DNA of 64,000 nucleotides from Parus major (lineage: Eukaryota > Chordata > Aves > Passeriformes > Paridae). A program made the position numbers and the translations under genes. The notes below the pieces were generated by a model. It ran no database searches. It saw only the letters and a program-made list of their open reading frames with translations, and was not told where the DNA came from. Of the stretch, positions 51,511 to 64,000 are shown piece by piece. Location of the stretch: NCBI RefSeq assembly GCF_001522545.3, contig NC_031773.1:24649035-24713034 (forward strand). Direction: 5' to 3'. Position 1 is the stretch's first letter; each line of letters starts with the position of its first letter.

Positions 51511-54500
51511 TCTGCTTATTGTTCACACAGTTCTTCATTTATAGACGTTGATTTTATCTGCAGCTTTTGCTTCTGAATCTTTTCTTTTGTGGTCTCAATC
51601 AGTTTTGAATCTAATATAATTTTAAATTATGATTTCCTGCATTGTTTACATTAAATTCTTTTTCTGTTGTGCTTCTGTTTTTTAAAATACCTCCTGAAAG
51701 AAAGTAATGGTATAAACAGAAAGCCATGATACCACCACACATGACATATAACATGGTTCAGACATGTATAGCATGGCATCTCCACAAGGAAGGATCATTT
51801 GAAGCCCAAATGTTTTCAGGTGGGAATTGGCCATATTTCAGGTAAAGGCACCTGAGAAGTCAAAATCAGGAGTGTGCATTAGGAGCCCAGAATCGAGGAA
51901 TGGTGCTGGTTGAGCTTCAGCTGTCCTCTATTTTGTTGTTGAGCAATTCTCCACACTGTGCTCACACTGCTCTGAGCAGGCTTGGTCTCTCTCTAATTAG
52001 TGCGGCTGTTGGCTTCTGCTGTTCTTAAGGTCTAGTTCCCAGGACTCTACCTCGAGTTTTGGAAAGAGGCAGTTATTTCAGCCTGAGGATGCTGCCACTG
52101 CCCAGGCCCACAGCTCTGCCACCTCTCCATCTCTGCTCCCCAACACCTCCCTGAACTTCAGGGCAGCTCCATCAAATTCCAGCACAGCTCTGACACCCCC
52201 ACCTCATTTTAAGATCATCCTTTTTTAACAGTATGTAAAAGCCTGAAAAACGACCTAGAGCATTTCCCTGAAAAGTGTTTTAGACAAGTACTTAATTTCC
52301 TTGCATCTTGCTTTCAGAGCCAATTTAGAGCTTTTTCCAGCTTCCCCTGACTAATGGGTTTGGTAGTTTAGAACTTACACAGGCTGCCTCACACTGACTG
52401 CCCTTTGCTGGTTGCTACTTTTGCTCTGCTCACTTTATCCTCTCCTCTAAACCATGGGAAGACCCTTCCCTGTTCTGATTTTATGTGCCCAGTACCGCTG
52501 CCTTCTTGGACAGCCATAATTCTGTGTCCTGTTGTTTAGTGCTCTCCCTAGGGTCTAATACTAGAATTTTATTTTCATTTTCTTTTATACCTATGTCTTG
52601 TCTTCAAAAAAAACCAAAAAACAGAGGACTATTTAATATTCTCAGGCAGTAAAGTCAATTTTCTTGCATTTTCTTTATATACACCACAGTTTATTGCAAA
52701 ACATCCTCTTGTAGGGTGCACATCTTTTTTGTATGCACCCTAATCTTCATACACTGCAAATCTGGCTTGAATTATTTAAATTCTTTAGCAATCATAGCAA
52801 TAACCTTTTTCTGTATTTAGACAATTTCTAAGAAAAAAATATATTCCCTTAATTTCTGGCAAATTCTTATCAATACCTTTATATACAAGTTGCTATAAAG
52901 ATTAGCTATTCTTATCTAATTGTTTCTTGGAGTTTAAGACTGTCTCAGCAGGAGTTGCTGAGGGATGAAACTTCTAATGATGATTTAAAGCAGTGAAGTG
53001 TGTAGGCTGAAACTGAAATAATTATTGCTGTAACCCTCTAAGCACTCCACGTTCCTCAAGAGAAAATACTTTGTTCAGAACAGACCCTGAACAACAAAAT
53101 GCGAAGAAAGTAAAATAATAAAAAAAAAACCTCCAACCCTTGAAGCAGGATGATAATTTAGAAATAGAATCAGTATAATGTGAAGATGTTCTCAACAACT
53201 GCTCACAAATGCATCAGACATCACAATTAAAAGGAAATAATAATTATGGCCCCATTCTAAAGTATGGAATATTCTATTCCATTCAATAAGTCATGAACAC
53301 TTTAAAACCATCAGTGTAATCTACAAACCTATATTTACAACATTAAACTGGATGTTCTGCCTTTTCAATAACTGTCATCTCATCTCTATTATTTTCACCT
53401 CAGACTCTAATTGTTTCTTTTATAGGAGCTAACCTACCAGTGTCCTTGGCAGTACAGTTTATGGCTCATGCATTTACAGTAATTGTTTGGGCAATTTGCC
53501 ACACAGTATAACAATCTTCACATCACAATCAGTTTTTTATAATAAACAGCATTAGTTGTGAAAAATACAAGTGATGCATGATTCTTATGGTAGATAAAGG
53601 GCACTGAAGATGCCCTTTAGAAAAAGAAAGGAAAACGCTCAAGCCTTGAACTACTTGAGAAAAATACTGATGTCACAATAGAGCTAATTAATTTGATGGT
53701 ACAAACAAGAGGGGGAAAGGGCCTTGCATTCATTAGTGTCAATTCCAAATGAGAGCATACTGTTCATAAAAATAATATTCTGCCTTGATTTAGACTAAAT
53801 GTGCAGGTAAACAAATAAGAAGCACTAGGTCTGGTAATAACAATGATTCTGCTACTTAGCTTTTTTAAAGTTCTTTCTTTCTCTACAGACACAGGGAGCA
53901 GATACAGCTTACAGGTAGAACTCTGGAGGAGTACAGATCCTAGTGCCCACCAGCTGGTTTGGTCCAGTGGCGCTGCCAGGCACTACTGCCAGGATTGGTC
54001 CTGGGAAGCTCTTTATGGCTTCTCTCCATAGCACCCAGGAGGTGGAACATAACCGTGTCTCACTGCATGTGTCTCTGCTGCAGATGTTTTGTGGCCACCC
54101 AGTTTTCCTGGAACAGGAGGTCAAGCACTGATCAGTGGTGAGGCCATTGGACACACCCCAAGCAGGCACTCTTCCATGTTAGAAATTTTCCAGAGGAGAA
54201 ATAATATATTTTCCCTCTTATGCCAGTGCATAGGCAGGCAATTCTCAGCCTCCTTGTCATCTCCAGACCACATTATGGAGCCTGGTGGTGCTGCAGCACA
54301 GTGAGGCAAGACCCCAGGAGGCACAGAGGTGGGTTTGAGCCAGGGCTGTACCTCCTCTTCCTGAGCTCACCTGTGAATTCCCTGGCAGCACCAGGGCTTG
54401 AGACTAAGAACTGCATGTGATAATAAATTGTGAAATGGTTTTACTCTTAAACTATTGCTTCAAATGCTGAGAATACAGATATCAGTTTAAATCAGTAGGG

Positions 54501-54708
54501 AGACTTGTCCCTGTAGTGAGTTTTGAACTCAGCAATATGGAGGCATGGAATGAGTTTGTCTTTGCTCATTAGTTCGTTCATATATCCAGTCAGTGAGATA
54601 GAATAAAATTAACTATGGAGACACCATCACAAAATAAAGTCTACACTTTGAAGGTCCACATCGGGATCCTTGGTGGCTCCTGAACCAGAATGAAGCTTAT
54701 GTTTTGAC

Positions 54709-54770
54709 TTGCTTTTTTTTTATTTTTTTTATTTTTATTTTTATTTAGTAACATGGGGTTTTTTTTCCTT
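54709..54770 (+). repeat. T-rich low-complexity tract
   Basis: T-runs of 5 to 11 bases are separated by single A in units such as ATTTTT, followed by another T-run after AACATGGGG. On the minus strand it reads as A-rich and could be an old poly(A) tail, but no attached element was recognised. Confidence 0.75.
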
Positions 54771-57234
54771 CTTGCATTTTCCTCTCAGTGTGAATTGGTT
54801 TCAGAAATATTTTGTCACCTGTCCAACTGGTATTTTAGTACCAATACAAATACAGCAATATTTTAAACCAAGCCAAATGTTACGGGGCTTGTATTAGTAA
54901 AAAAAAAATCTTGAAATATTATTCTTCTGAGCCTTACAAGCAATTGAATAGAACATTAGAGCTCTGCTTAGAACTTTACATGTACAAAACCTTTCTTATT
55001 TCTTTCCAAAATTCTTTTTTCCTGAGAAATTCATTCTTGTTTCATGTTTATGAATTTTGAATGATACTGCATACAATACTACTGAATCTTAGAATTACAT
55101 GTGGAAAACCCTTTCTCTAGTTTCTCTCCCAGGTCTTTGAGAAATTTGGCAGGCTTTTTACTTTTGATGAATACATAAACATTTTAAAATAATTTATGCT
55201 GTTGCTTGTTTAAATGCAGTTATTTCCTTCTTTACTTCCTTCTGAAATTACATCTGCCGCTAATGATACAAAAATAACCAAACTAAGCTGCCTGCCCTTC
55301 CCTCCCCATATTCCCTTTCTCAGCTCCGTGGGGTTACAGTTCTGTGCAGAATTGCCTGTTTGCTCCAGTGACAGCTCAAACATGAGTACTTAACTGCACT
55401 AATTTACTTTTTGCTCTTCTGCTTCTCAGTAAAACACTGCTGACACATGTAACTACCTCATTTTAGGGATCTCACATGTTGTTTACATCCCAGTGGCATC
55501 ATTCTGCTGCAAGGCTGGCTATTTTTGGCACTCGATCCAAAAGCACTAGTTATATTGAAGGCTACTGCTATATGAGGTTACTCTTAGGCTTAGAAATCTG
55601 TCCTGAAATTAAAATATAACTATAGTTTGGTTAGCAACTTCAGTCTTGCTAGCTCTTTTCATGAGGACATTTTAGCTTCACCTCAGCTTCAATTTCAATA
55701 CATTCTATTCTACCTTCAGGGTAGAATTTTGATTTGTTTTGAATCTACAGTAAAAATCAGAAGCATGAAAGAATCCACAAAACCTAAGACTATTTTTAAA
55801 TAAAATAATGTTAAAAACTTTTTTCCCTTTTACATATTTTAACTAAATATTTGAGAAATACATTCTCTGAATGCTTTAATAACCTCATACCTCTCTGAAT
55901 TTCAGACTAAATAGTATTATCCCACATTTTCTTTTAAATATAGTATAAAATTGATCAGGATGCATTAATTTCAGAGTTTTTCAGGTACAATTCCATCTCT
56001 TTATACTCTGTAATCCAGCAATTCTAGCCTTTTTTCACATTTTTAAAAATAAATATCTTATGACTTAGTAAGATCCAGCATAAGTGGATATAGCACAGAA
56101 CAAAGTACCAAGAGTTATACAAATATACAGACACAACTTTAGCCAAATGTTGGTGTGTGAATTAAAATCATGACAAGCTCTGATAAACTCCACCCACTAT
56201 GAAGAAATTTGTTACTCCTATTTATTGTCCCAAACCTATTTCAGACAAGACCAAAGCATCTCCTGTTCCATAGTGAAAACTCCTGCAGGCTTAACTCTCA
56301 GGGCATATAGCTGCACAGGAGCGTTTGAAATAGGGCTGGGACTGTGACTGTGGGATCATGAAAGTCTCATTCCCTTGGGAAATGTGTTGCATAATCTCAT
56401 TCACAAAAATATATTCATGTTTCCACAGTGAGACCTTCTCAATTTCTTGTGTCTGATACTTGCACCAATAGACTACAGGATATACATTTCTAGTGCTTGC
56501 AGATCTTTTAAGTTTTCACAACAAATACTTTTGTGATCTCTTTATATTAATGCATTAACAGTCTCTCTGCTTTTTTGTCTTTTGAATATTTAGCCCTTTG
56601 CTATATCAATAGAGGGAGTTTATTCCTCCTTTCACACTTTGTTATGCTGAAAATAGAACTACTCAATCTGTTTCCTTGATTAATGTAGATTTTTCATTCT
56701 GACAGTTTTCCTCTAGTCCTCTTCTGAACATGTTTCAAGTTGAATCAGTCTTTCTTGGACAATATAGACAAACATTCTAGAGGAGATCTTGTTGGTGCCT
56801 GGTGCCACAACATGAACGTTTCTTGGAAATTTTTCATAGCTGGGACTACCTTCCCTGAGACATTACTGCTGAACTTGGTTTGCCTTTATATCACAGTGTC
56901 TGTTTCATCTCACACCAGTGGCTTGGAAATGGTTTCTGGCAAAAAAACTCCTCTGATTTTTCTTGTTCACCTGTTTCTTCCATCTTCTGAGGCCTAGTTT
57001 TGTGACAGAAATTCTTTCTAGTCCCTAAATGTATAACCTGGAACTTTATAATTTTGAATTTCATCCCTTATCTATTATTCTGATCCTCCAGGCCACTGAT
57101 TTCTTTCAATCCTCCTCTGCGTTGGTGTTGTCTCCCAACTTCCTCTCTGCCACGGATTTAATTTAACTTTGACTTCTTGTGCTTTGGTCTGTAATAACAT
57201 GACTGAGTAAGTCTGATTACATGGCTTGTCCTCT

Positions 57235-57345
57235 CCGATTCCCCAGCGACGCCTGCTAGCTCCACAGCCCAGCTCCTGGGACCCTGCTTGGCACCGAGCC
57301 CCTCTCCCACCGCCCAGCTCTGATGCTCATCTCCCTCTTCTCTCG
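57235..57345. other. Small GC-rich, CpG-containing patch in PPP1R3A intron 1
   Basis: About 110 bases of C-rich sequence with several CpGs (at CTCCGATTCC, AGCGACGCC, CACCGAGCC and CACCGCCC) stand out sharply from the A+T-rich intron. It is too short for a CpG island. It might be a retroelement remnant, an enhancer or an exon of an unannotated transcript. Confidence 0.45.
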
Positions 57346-59136
57346 TTTAATTAATAAATTTCCCATGTGGCTGCACAACAAATGCTTTAATGAAGTCCAG
57401 ATAACTGATTTTTAGACAGGGGAAATATAGTAATCTTATCAAAGACAGATATTATCAGGTGAGTCTGGCATTTTTATGCCATTTTCCATTTATCTATATT
57501 TCTTCTCTCATTTTTAAGTCTATTGTGAAAACATTTTGAAGACACTTGGGCCTGTAGTTGCCTTGACACTATTTCTCTTCCTTTTCCTAAATATAGCTTC
57601 TACTTTTTCTACTCTTCTGATATTGTTACAGTGTAGGACCACTTGACTAGATCTGAATAGCAAAGGTTTTAAACCGATATGTGTTTGCCTCTGTTGGGTC
57701 TCTCATATTTGGGTCAGAGATTATATGCTTCTCCTAATTGAAGGATATTTAAACAACAAGTTCTGCTAGCAGACTGGATGAAATAATATAATTTTCTAAA
57801 TTGCTGTTCACATCAGTTATGTCCTGCAAGATTCATCTTCCTATAAGAATCTGCCCCACCACTAGCCCTGTGGTAGAAGAGTTTATGAGAAGTCTTTTGT
57901 TTGTGGTGTTATATATAGATTATCTCAAATTTTGATGAAGCCTCACTTCTAAAAAAAAATTCTTATTTAACTTAAAAGGGTTGGTTCAAAAGCCTTGACA
58001 TATGTGTGTTTATTCCAACCCTTCATGAAGTCAAATAAAAATTGTTTTTTGACAAATTTTTTTCTTCTCACTTAGACATTTTCTGTCTACTCTTCACATC
58101 TTTAGCATTCAAGTTTAACATTTCCTCTCTGGGATGCAAATTCCACATAACTTTGGGACTTCTGAACTCCTTCACATAATGTCAATCACAATTTCAGTCC
58201 TCTGGTTCCTACTAATTAACCCCTGAATTTCATATTTGTTCTTTCTAATGCAAAATTACAATGATAACCTGTTTTCAGTCCTGACTTATTTTTTTAACTC
58301 AATACAAGTGAATGATAATTTCATCAAGAATTAATCATATGAGCATAGGTTTTGGGGTTTTTAAATTCATAAGTTCCTGGTGTGCTTTATGAAGCTGTGT
58401 CCCATTCAGCTGAATGAGAAAAAACAACAGAGCTTCTGCAGGTTTACAGCTACTTATGCTGGAATGGAATTGTGTAATCTGACATAAAGGATTTTTTTCT
58501 AGCTTGCATCGTTGTCAGAATACCTGGGTTACTTAAAAATAACAGTAAAGGCTTTTAACAGAATACAAATGTTGTGTCTCTCATCATATAGGATATTTAG
58601 ACCACGCCTCACAACAAAGTGCAGTAATTAATTTCTGAAACAAGAGCTTAATATTCTAATTTAAAAATCTGCTCATGGAATTCTGATACTGTGCAAGGAC
58701 ATTTTCAGAGGAATACAGAGAAAATATAACATAGAGAAAAAACTTATGAACTAGAGAAACACCTTCAAATTGCCTCTGTTTGATGAAGGGGCTAATTTTT
58801 ATTGGCTTTTGGGAAGTATTTCAGTCCTTAGGATATAGAAATAAGTTTCAGATTGTTCAGTAGTTATACGCACCCGCAGCCTCAAAATATAATTTCTTAA
58901 ACTGAAGTAGTGATTTAAATTACTATTGTTTTATGCCTCTTGTGATCTTCAAACACTGCAGTATCAATATCCTCAATTTAAGCCAATTTTAAATTTCCCC
59001 TGAGAATAATTATATGAGGACAGATATTTCTCATCTAAAATTAAATTAAGTAAAATAAATGTTACATTGACGTTCCCTATACTCAGGTATTTGCAGGGCA
59101 GGTGTGCACAAATAATGGGCTATAAACCAGAAATCT

Positions 59137-59192
59137 TCATAAAATTAATTATTATTAATTTATAAATTTATAAATTAATTATAAAATTAAGT
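59137..59192. repeat. AT-only self-complementary tract
   Basis: Overlapping AATTAATTATTATTAATTTATAAATTTATAA-type units with several short palindromes, lacking G and C over about 50 bases. Confidence 0.7.
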
Positions 59193-60292
59193 GTAATAGG
59201 CAAGAAATTATGCTACAAGCCCTGCAGTGTGGCTGTGAGGCTGTGTTATCATTGCCATTTTTTACCTGTATTGCTGTTGTGAAAAGAAACTTGTGGGCCA
59301 GGGCTCCATATGCTACTAGAACAAAAGTTAAGGAAAAATTCAGCTCTAATCACAGCAAAAGTAAAACTGAGGGGCTCAGATCACACATAGATTGTGTTAC
59401 AGTCCCAACCACTAAAAATCCATAACCACATTCCAGTCTGGATTTAAAGTTACAAGGTGAGAATCATGCAGCTTTAGATAATTTCCAAAGATGTAGGTTC
59501 CTTTTAGTCAGTCTCTTTCAGAGGTAAAGAAGCATCTTTGCAAGATAGGTCACTCCACCTTACTTATGATTCCCATGTTATAGGGAATGAATCTCCTTTT
59601 AGAAGTGATAATCACTCACCACTGATAATAGGGATTATATACAGGATTGCCTGAACACAGATGTTAGAACAATAAGGCTAGATAAGGTAACACTATCCTG
59701 GCACACACCCATAATTATCCATTTTGAAGCATCTTTTTTGCTGTACACTTAAAGGTTTATAAAATAGGTACTCATCCTTAGCATCCTTATTCAAATACTG
59801 TGTGTATATTTTTACACTGAAAACTTCTTAATCAAAACAAAAAATATTCACTGCATAGGAAACACAGGAAATGGGGCAGATTTCAGTTTCTTCTTTCCCC
59901 AAGGTATGAAAACAAAGCTAAAGAGTAAGGATCCTGCTTGTACATCCAACTCCATCTGGAGCAGGCAAATCTGCCCTCCAGTTTTTCCCCAGATGTTCTG
60001 TATTCTGGTAATCTGGGTATTTTTTGCATGAATGATGTGATTTATCACATGAGGGTGTCATAGAAGCTGAAAGTGGCACTGCTACTTGGATGCCACAGTA
60101 GGCACTGTGAACTCTAGCTAGCAGTCGAATATTAGGCTAGATATAGGCATTAACAACTCCCCTTCTTCTGGGAATGCCTCTTGAGTGAAAAACCTGTCAA
60201 ACTCTTGTTCCTTTAAGAAGGAGACGAGAGTCCCATCTAGCAGCAAATGGTTCCATCCCTGCTTTCCAAGAGTGGAAATCCATATGGCTGAA

Positions 60293-60319
60293 CACTGTAG
60301 GTAGTCACTGTAGGTAGTC
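60293..60319. repeat. 13-bp tandem duplication
   Basis: CACTGTAGGTAGT is repeated twice head to tail without mismatch. It is likely a recent slippage or fill-in duplication. Confidence 0.8.
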
Positions 60320-60641
60320 AGCTCCTTTCAAAGAAAAATAGACGCTTTAGGATGCTCTTTTTTTCACCACTGGGAAGCAGTGAATGGTTTCCTGCTGGGC
60401 CATGTGGTTTTGGGATCATTGTTTTGGTGTGATGATTCTGTTCATGAGTTTTACATGTCTTGGTTCCTAATCTGGGGCTTTTGCAGACACCCTAATAACA
60501 TCTAAATGTTTTGATGCATCTGTATCATGGTTAAACCCCAACCTACACAGTGCCTAGATTTATGGAAGCAGGTGAGTGAAAAACATGCAAAAGAGGAGAA
60601 GAAAACTGGGAACTAGATGTAACACTAAGCCAAGCCTTTGA

Positions 60642-60700
60642 ACTGTAAAAAAAACCCCAACCAACAAACAAACAAAAAGCAACCACTCTCCCCAAACCCC
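60642..60700. repeat. A/C-rich low-complexity block
   Basis: An A-run followed by CCCCAACCAAC, then CAAA units and ACTCTCCCCAAACCCC. Its core nearly repeats that at 2286-2306, in the same orientation, 58 kb away. Confidence 0.75.
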
Positions 60701-62214
60701 TATGTATAAATAATAACTGCTAATGACTTACCTTGAAACCACCACAGATCAACCAAAAAAAGGTGAATCTGCCACCTTTTTCAGAATGAAATGCAGATTA
60801 TAACAACTGCAGGCAGGGGAACATACAACTCAGTGTGAGTGGAGGAGTGAAAAATACATGGAGGTTATGCACGTACCAGAATTCAAGAGTGACACGATAT
60901 TCCTACACATTGCAGGAGTATTTACCATTATTGCAATTAATGGTGAAAAAGAATCACTGAGAGAGCATTAAATCTTGTGCTTCAAGGACAGCTTCTAGCA
61001 AAAAATGGCCAAAAGGCAATTTAAGAAGGTAGTGCAAATTACTCCAAGTATTTTCCTACAACAACTCTACACCTTCCCCTGAAGTATCTGATAGTGACCA
61101 GTGTCAGAGATCAGATGCTAGACTGGCAAGAGTTTCTGTCTGCTTTAGTCTGGCAAACCTTATAAAGACTGGTTTTTAAAAAGTTGGTGACAGTACATGT
61201 CTACGTTCTTTTAATAGAGTGTAAATTTAGCATCCTCCTTCTGAATTAAGCATTTAGGTGGCAGAGTTAATGTTATATCAATTCAAATGAAAGACACTAG
61301 GAGAAAATAGAAGGAGAAAAGATTAATATTTGAAAATTAGAAAGTAATTTTCAGTAACAGAGGTGGACGGCTGGTTGAAAATCACATAAATTAAGAACTA
61401 CAGAAAAAAAAATTGCTCCTCATAGAGGAGTCATTAGGAGTGATATAATAATTTACATTTTACATAAGTGACATTCTTTTAACATTTTTTTTCTTTTTCC
61501 ACCAAAGGTTAGATACCTATAAGCAGACAATTCCAACTGCTAGGACTTGGCAGTTCGATTGATATCAATTGATATTGATGAGGACTGCAGGCACTCAGCA
61601 TCTCTCTGTAGGTGTTTTTTGTGTTGAACCTGGCCTTTGTTTTCACAGACAGCAAAGCAACAGAAAAAATTGCACTAGCTGAAGGAAGCAGAATTTGTTC
61701 CTGCTGGCCAGCCACAGTTTAGCAACAGGATTTATACTGTACACATGCAGGGAGAATCTTTTGATTTATTTCAGATAACAAAGATGCCTTTCTCCAGCCA
61801 TCTCTGTAAACATACAAATATTTGAAAAACACAAGCAAGAGAGAGCCCTGGCCTCTCAAACACATATATCCTTCCAGACCCTTGCCTGACCCCAAAATTA
61901 TGCTCTCCTGTCACTGACCCATCTAATCACCTTTGTGCTGCTTTCTCAGAAAAGGCCTGGGAAAACCCGTCAGATTTGCAATGTAATCTGAAGCTCAACA
62001 CATTCTCATTTTCTTGGCCAATTCTTTCTTATGACCAAGCCTTTATATCAGGTCACTCAAAAAGCGCTATGTTTTATATAGCTGTTATTTTCAGAATTTC
62101 AAACAGCATTTAAAATGCTGTGTAATTAACTAGTAGTCTTTACATTTGAGTCTAAGGGGAATTAGAACAATATTTTTTGCAGAATAACACAAGAAGTTTC
62201 TTTTTGTTTAACAG

Positions 62215-62273
62215 AAAAGAAGAAATATTGGCAACGTCTGATGATGGCACATGGAATAACTCAAGGACTTCAG
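62215..62273 (+). CDS. PPP1R3A: PPP1R3A exon 2
   Basis: A 59-nt exon between TTTAACAG and GTACAAC. It completes codon 265 (AG|A, Arg) and then reads KEEILATSDDGTWNNSRTS, leaving one base (G) for the next exon. The 59-nt length fits the phase left by exon 1 exactly, and together with exon 3 restores an uninterrupted frame. This stretch links the CBM21 domain to the long C-terminal region and is acidic and Ser/Thr-rich. It is too short for ORF calling, so it was found by splice-site and phase matching. Confidence 0.9.
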
Positions 62274-62380
62274 GTACAACACCCGGTTTAATTAGTTTTT
62301 CCTTACTGCACATGTTAATTAAAAATAGTATAACAACCAGCCTCATGGAAATGATTCAACTGTTTTTTTTAACTCTTCAG

Positions 62381-62517
62381 ACACAAACATCCCAGAGATT
62401 GTTTATTCACAAGCAGAAGACAAAGACACCAAACTAGCTAATGAAAATATAAAAGAGAAAAATGCAGAATACAACCAGGGTGATCACAAAGATGATGAAG
62501 AAGAATTAGAGTTGCTG
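62381..62517 (+). CDS. PPP1R3A: PPP1R3A exon 3
   Basis: A 137-nt exon, preceded by a T8 tract and AACTCTTCAG and followed by GTAAGTGTT, a near-perfect donor. It completes an Asp codon (G|AC) and reads TNIPEIVYSQAEDKD, on to an acidic end DDEEELELL, finishing on a codon boundary. The total from exon 1 is 990 nt, or 330 codons, with no stop. Intron 2 (62274-62380) is only 107 bp. The mammalian gene has four exons and the fourth is by far the largest, encoding most of the roughly 1,100-residue protein and the C-terminal membrane anchor. That exon must lie to the right of this window. Confidence 0.9.
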
Positions 62518-64000
62518 GTAAGTGTTATACAATTATATCTACAGTATTAAATGATTTGAATCCATTTACGCTTCAAAGCTGGTGAAATGCCCCCTTTTAA
62601 CAGAGCTGACTGATGTACTAATTTACAAATGTATAGCCTTGGTCTGTACTTACACTGAATCTCTAACTGATTCAACAAAAGAAGGTGCTTTGATTTCGGT
62701 ACAGTGCATCAACTTTTTCTGGTCTTAAATTAATGATGTCTCCCTTTTACTTCTTTACCAGAGGCTCTGAAAGACAGTTCTAAGGAATTAGAAGGGTGAC
62801 AAAAAAAATCTCCCCGCTTAGTCTCTAAGATGGGAATATTTTTAAATATAGGCTTTCTATTTAAAATTTTTTTATATTTGCATTATTGTTTACTTACGAG
62901 ATTTTTGCAATTGTAACTATATGAGCATAAGTAAGAATATATATATATTTATATTAGGAGATTGTTCTATATATATCAGTATTTTACATTATGTATTTTA
63001 CAATGAATTTCACACTCAGTGAATATTCAATCTATTTGGATTTGTGTGCATGCGTGTGTGTGAGGTTTGCCTTGCATTTCTCAGTATGAAAGAAAAAATG
63101 GCAATAAATGAGACACGTACAGCAATCTATTATTCCCAGTGTCTGTTCTCAGCTCATATCATTTGGGTGCACAGATTCATAATCATAGATTATAACAGCT
63201 ATCACCTGTGAAAATGCGAATGCTGAATCAGACAAGAGAGGAAGATGGGAACCGTTCTTTTTTTCTTGTTGATAGAGAGTAAAAATTCCTCTCACTTGAA
63301 TATAAATTTTTCTTGTCTTTTACTTTAAAAAGTTGAAAATTGTTGCCTTTTGTGGGACCTTTCACTGCCTGAAAGTCAACCTTTTGGTTCTTTTTTCTTT
63401 ATGGTGAAATGTGCAAAGGAGGACCTCTAAAATCCCTTGTTGTTCTCAATCCACCCTTTTACAAAAAAAAAGAGGATCAAATATAACCATTTGTTTATCA
63501 ATTGCCAGACTTGTCCATACAATAAATGAAGGGGGAGCTATAATTTAGATGTTAATTTGCACTGTGCGCTCTTTAATGAATTAAACAATGAAGGCTTATA
63601 ATACATGGAAATACAACCAAATCTTTGAAACACACAGGCATTGGCTCACAAGACAGCTGTGCAGTTGACAAGTAACATGAGCCTTATGTGAGAAGAAGGG
63701 GAAATCGTAAGATTTGCATATAATTATTGAGATCATGCAAATGTCAGTTATGAGGAGGGGAAAAAAACACAGGCATCTCACTGTTAAATCCTGACAGTTG
63801 GCATCACCGAAGAACTCAAATACACTTGAGCACTGGTTGGCAGAGGGTCATTAAAACAGAATTTGCAGAGACATTAGCTCCCTCACTTTTCTTTGAGTGA
63901 CGTTTTACTATTAATAGTTTGCAGAGGCTTTGCAGAAAACATATTAATAAGAGAAACTGTAATGGGGGTATCTACAGCAAGTGCAAATGTATAAAGGGGT
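62518..64000 (+). other. PPP1R3A: Start of PPP1R3A intron 3
   Basis: The intron begins GTAAGT and continues past the window edge. It is A+T-rich with a short (TA)n at about 62937-62949 and a TG-rich run near 63046-63062. I see no exon of the expected large final coding block in the remaining sequence. Confidence 0.75.

Larger units (their letters stand above)
41706..62214 (+). other. PPP1R3A: PPP1R3A intron 1, 20.5 kb
   Basis: Begins GTGAGG and ends TTTGTTTAACAG. It is A+T-rich, with the microsatellites and low-complexity tracts listed separately, a long A-rich run at about 49261-49291, and GC-richer patches near 42.9, 45.7-46.4, 51.84-52.2, 53.9-54.4 and 57.25 kb. Those patches contain overlapping chance ORFs on both strands but nothing recognisable. 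No CR1 copy was identified in it with confidence. Confidence 0.85.

Noticed and set aside
52961..53020. ATGATGA and CTGA motifs resembling C/D-box snoRNA
   Set aside because: The spacing is too short for a C/D snoRNA and no terminal stem is visible.
53843..54420. GC-richer intronic patch with many short ORFs on both strands
   Set aside because: No frame stands out, no domain is visible, and it lies within PPP1R3A intron 1.

Overview
The window is vertebrate nuclear DNA, almost certainly from a bird. The evidence is intron-containing genes with canonical splice sites, A+T-rich and CpG-poor background, sparse interspersed repeats dominated by CR1-type LINE 3' ends (20.6, 22.5 and 34.3 kb), and two recognisable vertebrate proteins. 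No tRNA, rRNA, CRISPR or prokaryotic feature was seen. The species cannot be named from sequence alone.

Two coding loci are well supported. On the minus strand, 33442-32594 is an intact single-ORF forkhead gene of 282 residues. Its forkhead domain ([10 protein letters not shown], then NDFVHGDFR, then a basic cluster) fits FOXQ2, a family that mammals are generally thought to have lost and that in fish specifies blue (SWS2) cones. About 7.5 kb away and facing the other way, PPP1R3A (muscle glycogen-targeting subunit of protein phosphatase 1) starts on the plus strand at 40912. Exon 1 (40912-41705) carries the PP1-docking motif and the glycogen-binding domain. A 20.5 kb intron follows, then two small exons at 62215-62273 and 62381-62517. 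The three pieces splice in frame to 330 codons. The large last exon lies beyond the right edge.

Layout: 1-870 is a CpG-enriched patch with an edge poly(T) tract and a trinucleotide hairpin. 870-19000 is mostly plain A+T-rich DNA with an A/C-only low-complexity block, a C-rich quadruplex candidate, long palindromes and two decayed LINE fragments. 19.0-19.75 kb is a strong CpG island with a 19-bp minisatellite and a short telomere-like motif, a probable promoter of unknown target. 20-32 kb is CR1 fragments, microsatellites and a pair of inverted repeats. 32.6-33.4 kb is FOXQ2. 34-41 kb is intergenic with one CR1. 41-64 kb is PPP1R3A and its introns.

From memory of the human map (SMIM30/GPR85 - PPP1R3A - FOXP2, with PPP1R3A and FOXP2 5' ends facing each other), the left side of the window should lead towards FOXP2. 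The 19 kb CpG island could then be a distal FOXP2 promoter or an unrelated lncRNA promoter. This is inference, since no FOXP2 coding exon is present. The two coding genes are not functionally linked in any known way. Their adjacency is positional.
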